NCBI GenBank assembly: GCA_964400675.1
Contig: CAYNVO010000011.1
Span: forward strand, 4,996 to 68,995
DNA from: 9FT-COMBO-48-23 sp964400675
GTDB lineage: Bacteria > Chloroflexota > Dehalococcoidia > GIF9 > UBA5629
Length of the DNA: 64,000 nucleotides
Reading direction: 5' to 3'
Part shown: piece by piece, positions 60,668 to 64,000 of the stretch
Layout of the letters: the number at the start of each line of letters is the position of its first letter
Position numbering within the stretch: the first letter of the stretch is position 1
Translations under genes and position numbers: made by a program
Notes under the pieces: generated by a model
Database searches by the model: none
Told to the model about the DNA's origin: nothing
Seen by the model: the letters and a program-made list of their open reading frames with translations, nothing else

Positions 60668-62530
60668 ATGTCTGGAATATGCGGCGCAATAGGAATCGAG
60701 AACGAGGGACTATTAAAGAGGATGGCGTTGCTCATGGCGCACAGGGGAGATATAGTCGAAGTCTCCGTCAATAATGGTGCAACGATTGCGGTAATCCGCC
60801 GCACCGATGAGCCTGGACTGTATAACAAGGGAGCAACGTCTATTGCCCTTGACCACGATATTTATGCCATAGGCAACCGGCTGATTGAAGACAATTCAGA
60901 AATTTACCAGCACCTCGTAACTACTAATTCATCTAGCGACACTGTAAAGGTCTTGCGGGGAAGCTTCGCTCTCGCCATAGTGAACACAGGCAGCAGACAC
61001 ACAAGGCTAACTTTAGCCCGTGACATATACGGCACCAGGTCGATGTATTACTTGCAGACCGGGCAGGCGCTCTTTTTTGCCTCAGAGATGAAATGTTTCC
61101 TGGCTCTTGAGGAATTTAAGCTAGAAGTCAACCCCGAAGCACTGGGCTACTACCTGAGTTGCGGCTTTATCTCTGATAATCAGACTTTGCTCAAACAAGC
61201 TTACAAGGTCTTGCCGGGAGAGATGGTGGAGTTTGAAAACGGAAAGACTAATTACCTGAAGTATTGGAGCCCAATGCCTTGTGAGCAGGCACCTTTAGAT
61301 ATAAACCACTGGATTCAAGCCACCTGGGCTAATCTTAAAAACGCCACCACAACCCAATTGCCTAGGAAAGAAGGTAAGGTAGGAGTAGCACTGAGCGGGG
61401 GACTAGACTCATCTTTGATTGCAGCTACTCTAAAACATGTCAGCCGAGACCCCAAATTAATAAGCTTCTCCTTAGACTATGGTGATGGTGGTAGTTCTGA
61501 GCTGGACATGGCTGTAAAGATATCTAAATATCTGGATATAGATTGTCGCATCGTCACACTAAACACAGAGAAAATCATAAGAGACCTGGAGCAACTGCAA
61601 TGGCTCTATGATGAACCTCTGGTGAAGTTCACCTTCATACCAACCTATTACCTTATGAACGCAGCCAGGGAGGAGGTGAAAACATTATTCACCGGTGATG
61701 GTGGAGATGAGCTGTTTATAGGCTATAGAAATGACTACTGGGAAGACCCCATGATAATCAAGTTTTTCTCGAAGCTGGGGGCAATCAGGAAGCCTGCCTT
61801 GAAAGCGGGTAGGGGGCTGGCTATGCCCCTGGCCAACCGGACCGGCTCAAAAACTCTATCGTTAGCAGCAGAATTTTTCACCAGAGAGCATGCCAGTCAT
61901 CCTGAATGGCAATACAGAATCGCCTCTCGAGTTTTTCATCCTTATTTCCCAGAGGAAGATTTGGCGAGACTGCTCAATGATGCCAGTTCGCGGGGGTTAA
62001 CTGACAGCACAGTCAAAACCATAAATATGGCGAATGCCAGCAGCAGTATCGAGAAAATATCACATGTCATGGTTAGCGGTGAACTCCCCAATGACCTGCT
62101 CAGGTTGGACAAATCTGCGGCGGCTACCGGGCTGAAAATAAGGTCTCCGCTGCTTGACCCAGAGATGACTAATTTTGCCCTGAGTATTCCGATATCACTG
62201 AGGCACCGGCATGGAACAACCAAATATTTGCTCAGGCAGTTAATTAAGAGCTACGACTTGCTGCCGCCGGAGGTAGCTGCTGGTAAGCAGAAAGCCGGGT
62301 TAACGGCACCGATACATCAGTGGCTAACTGAGAGTTCATCCCGGGACTACTTTGATACCTTGCTGCAGTCCAGCGCCAGCCTCCTCAACCTGGATATGGC
62401 TTATATGCATAGGTTCTATCCCCCAAGAACATATACCCAAACCTTGAAAGCCTGGGCGTTGATAGGCATACTATTGTGGCTGAAAACTCTCACTACCAAA
62501 TCCGGAAGGTCTTTTCATGACATCACCTAA
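60668..62530 (+). CDS. Asparagine synthase-like protein with altered glutaminase nucleophile
   Basis: 620 residues from ATG 60668 (GGAGG upstream). The N-terminal Ntn/GATase-like domain begins MSGICGAIG: Ser stands at position 2 where active enzymes have Cys, so glutamine hydrolysis is doubtful. LARDIYGTRSMYYL and FASEMKCFLAL follow. The synthetase domain has the PP-loop ALSGGLDSSLIAA and FTGDGGDELFIGY. In glycan loci such proteins amidate sugars or lipid-linked acids instead of making asparagine. It overlaps the next gene by 14 bp. Confidence 0.9.
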   Translation: MSGICGAIGIENEGLLKRMALLMAHRGDIVEVSVNNGATIAVIRRTDEPGLYNKGATSIALDHDIYAIGNRLIEDNSEIYQHLVTTNSSSDTVKVLRGSFALAIVNTGSRHTRLTLARDIYGTRSMYYLQTGQALFFASEMKCFLALEEFKLEVNPEALGYYLSCGFISDNQTLLKQAYKVLPGEMVEFENGKTNYLKYWSPMPCEQAPLDINHWIQATWANLKNATTTQLPRKEGKVGVALSGGLDSSLIAATLKHVSRDPKLISFSLDYGDGGSSELDMAVKISKYLDIDCRIVTLNTEKIIRDLEQLQWLYDEPLVKFTFIPTYYLMNAAREEVKTLFTGDGGDELFIGYRNDYWEDPMIIKFFSKLGAIRKPALKAGRGLAMPLANRTGSKTLSLAAEFFTREHASHPEWQYRIASRVFHPYFPEEDLARLLNDASSRGLTDSTVKTINMANASSSIEKISHVMVSGELPNDLLRLDKSAAATGLKIRSPLLDPEMTNFALSIPISLRHRHGTTKYLLRQLIKSYDLLPPEVAAGKQKAGLTAPIHQWLTESSSRDYFDTLLQSSASLLNLDMAYMHRFYPPRTYTQTLKAWALIGILLWLKTLTTKSGRSFHDIT

Positions 62531-64000
62531 CGATTGGCAAATCAAAAAATGCCTGGTGCTGTCCGGCAGCCTGCTGCTGGCTACATTGGGGCTCATCGGG
62601 CTTGGGGCTCTGGGGCTTGATATACCGGTACTGAGGCAGATAGTGGCTTTTATCTTCCTCAGCCTCATCCCTGGCCTTCTTCTCCTCAGAATCCTCAGGA
62701 TTCACAATGTGCATATAATAGAAAGCCTGCTCTATTCGGTGGGATTGAGCCTGGCATTTGTCATGGCAGTGGGCGTGGTGGCTAACTTTGCCCTGCCACC
62801 ACTGGGAGTCTCCAAACCTATTGCTCTGGTGCCATTAGCAGTCACCTTCACCATCTTTCTCATAATCCTATTCTTCGCGGCTTACTGGCGAGACAAAGAT
62901 TTCCGTCCGCTCAGCCGGAGTGATAGCCCGGCTTCGGAATCCACCTGGCAAAGTTTCCGTACTAATCCCACTCCCTACCTGCTGGCTACCCTGCTGCCTC
63001 TACTGGCTGTCCTGGGAGCTAACCTGGTCAATGCCTATTGCAACAATGCCCTGCTCCTTGTTCTCATATTTGTCATCGCCGTAATCATTGGTTTAGCTGC
63101 CTTCAACAAGTTCATTCATCCCCGAGTTTACCCCTTCATGATATTCATGATGGCACTGGCGCTCCTGTATCAGACCACCTTTATATCCAGCAACCTGGTA
63201 GGCAGCGATATCCACCTGGAGTATTATGCGGGCAGACTTGTGGTAGAAAATGGCTACTGGGATGCTACCTTCCCTACCAGTATAAATTCTTGCTTGAGCA
63301 TTGTCATGCTGGCACCCATATATTCGTTATTACTGAATGTGGACATTGTCTGGCTGTTTAAAGTAGTTTATCCCGTTTTGTTTGCCCTGATGCCCATGGC
63401 GCTCTTCCGCGTATTCAGCCTGCAAATCAAATCGCAGTACGCCTTCCTAGCTGTAGTATTTTTCATCACCTTGCCCATGTTCACCATGGACATGGCTCAA
63501 TTAGTCAGGCAGCAAGTGTCAGAGCTCTTCTTCATCCTGGTGGTACTTCTGATGGTAGACCGCAAGTTAACGTTGGTACAGAGAACCATTTTGGTACTTA
63601 TCTTTGGTTTTGGTGTAGTCGTGTCTTATTATGGGTTGGGTACTGCCTATCCTATCGGTTATCTGGCTTTCGGCGCACTGGTGCTTATCTTCATTAAAAG
63701 CCGCCCCGGTCGAACTCTATGGCAGTGGCTGACAGGAAAAGCTAATCCCATACCCGCTGATTTAACCTCAGCCGGAGCATTTAATAAAAAGGCCCTGGCT
63801 GTTATTGTTGGCGTGAGTCTGATTTTCATGTTCTGCTACTACGGAGTCGTTGCTTCAGGAACAGCTCATAGTGGCATCAGTGTTGCCTCAGGCATTGCTC
63901 AAGGCACTGTTTACCAAATATTCACACCACCACCAACAACCGAAACACCACCAACAACCGAAACACCACCAACAACCGAAACACCACCAACAACCGAAAC
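62517..64000 (+). CDS. Large polytopic membrane protein, DUF2206-like (3' end outside window)
   Basis: The frame from ATG 62517 stays open to the last base: 494 codons. It codes for a hydrophobic protein with about ten helices (LLLATLGLIGLGALGLD, VVANFALPPLG and others) and an external motif, SNLVGSDIHLEYYAGRL, of the kind seen in GT-C enzymes where Asp/Glu act. This fits DUF2206 membrane proteins of glycan loci. After the helices it enters a TPPTTE repeat that runs off the window. The start overlaps the asparagine-synthase-like gene by 14 bp. Confidence 0.8.
   Translation, partial: MTSPNDWQIKKCLVLSGSLLLATLGLIGLGALGLDIPVLRQIVAFIFLSLIPGLLLLRILRIHNVHIIESLLYSVGLSLAFVMAVGVVANFALPPLGVSKPIALVPLAVTFTIFLIILFFAAYWRDKDFRPLSRSDSPASESTWQSFRTNPTPYLLATLLPLLAVLGANLVNAYCNNALLLVLIFVIAVIIGLAAFNKFIHPRVYPFMIFMMALALLYQTTFISSNLVGSDIHLEYYAGRLVVENGYWDATFPTSINSCLSIVMLAPIYSLLLNVDIVWLFKVVYPVLFALMPMALFRVFSLQIKSQYAFLAVVFFITLPMFTMDMAQLVRQQVSELFFILVVLLMVDRKLTLVQRTILVLIFGFGVVVSYYGLGTAYPIGYLAFGALVLIFIKSRPGRTLWQWLTGKANPIPADLTSAGAFNKKALAVIVGVSLIFMFCYYGVVASGTAHSGISVASGIAQGTVYQIFTPPPTTETPPTTETPPTTETPPTTE
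63925..64000 (+). repeat. 18-bp tandem repeat coding TPPTTE
   Basis: Units ACACCACCAACAACCGAA at 63945-63962, 63963-63980 and 63981-63998, after a slightly longer first unit, with no mismatch between copies. The array continues past the window. It is a Thr/Pro linker, likely extracytoplasmic. Confidence 0.95.

Noticed and set aside
63925..64000. Short regular repeats that might be a CRISPR array
   Set aside because: Units are contiguous with no spacers and code in frame for TPPTTE within a membrane protein.

Overview
The window looks like chromosomal DNA of an anaerobic bacterium, most likely a member of the Chloroflexota class Dehalococcoidia or a close relative. The grounds are a corrinoid-salvage operon without de novo corrin-ring genes, a methyl branch of the Wood-Ljungdahl pathway with a MetF/MetV reductase module, abundant SDR and glycosyltransferase surface-polysaccharide genes, and dispersed palindromic repeats (one coding for the peptide CHSERSEES). 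This placement is inferred from gene content; no rRNA or tRNA gene is visible.

Layout. 1-7.6 kb: housekeeping and envelope genes (PAC2 fragment, DegV, zinc-ribbon membrane protein, DUF948/YtxH pair, AI-2E family permease, UvrA). 7.8-13 kb: two very large secreted, membrane-anchored surface proteins. 13-16 kb: NYN protein, CDP-alcohol phosphatidyltransferase, a small channel-like membrane protein and a zinc alcohol dehydrogenase. 15.9-18.6 kb: a SIR2-like protein and a zinc-finger/PD-(D/E)XK nuclease, a possible defence pair. 18.7-29.1 kb: an eleven-gene cobalamin salvage and uptake operon (btuFCD, cbiB, cobD, cbiP, cobO, cobT, cobS, a DUF71 ATP-pyrophosphatase, cobU) behind a promoter and a cobalamin riboswitch.

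29.2-41.3 kb is a C1 island. It holds a sensor kinase with its NarL-type regulator, a fused GltD-like/ferredoxin/MvhD electron-transfer protein, MetV, MetF, a double-receiver regulator with a degenerate first receiver, FolD, formate-THF ligase closed by a strong terminator, and an ADP-forming acyl-CoA synthetase alpha-type protein. Together these can take formate to methyl-THF; the methyl group would then need a corrinoid protein, which the neighbouring B12 operon helps to supply. CODH/ACS is not in the window.

41.3-44.5 kb: DUF2905, QueA and GlmS. 44.5-64 kb: a surface glycan locus with glycosyltransferases, sugar-nucleotide epimerases/dehydratases, WecB, methyltransferases, an oxidoreductase, an asparagine-synthase-like protein and polytopic membrane proteins. 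It is littered with gene remnants and short repeats, including an AGAACCT-type repeat that flanks a four-helix-bundle (S23-like) gene in inverted orientation and also lies in frame inside wecB. The last gene runs off the window within an 18-bp tandem repeat coding for TPPTTE.
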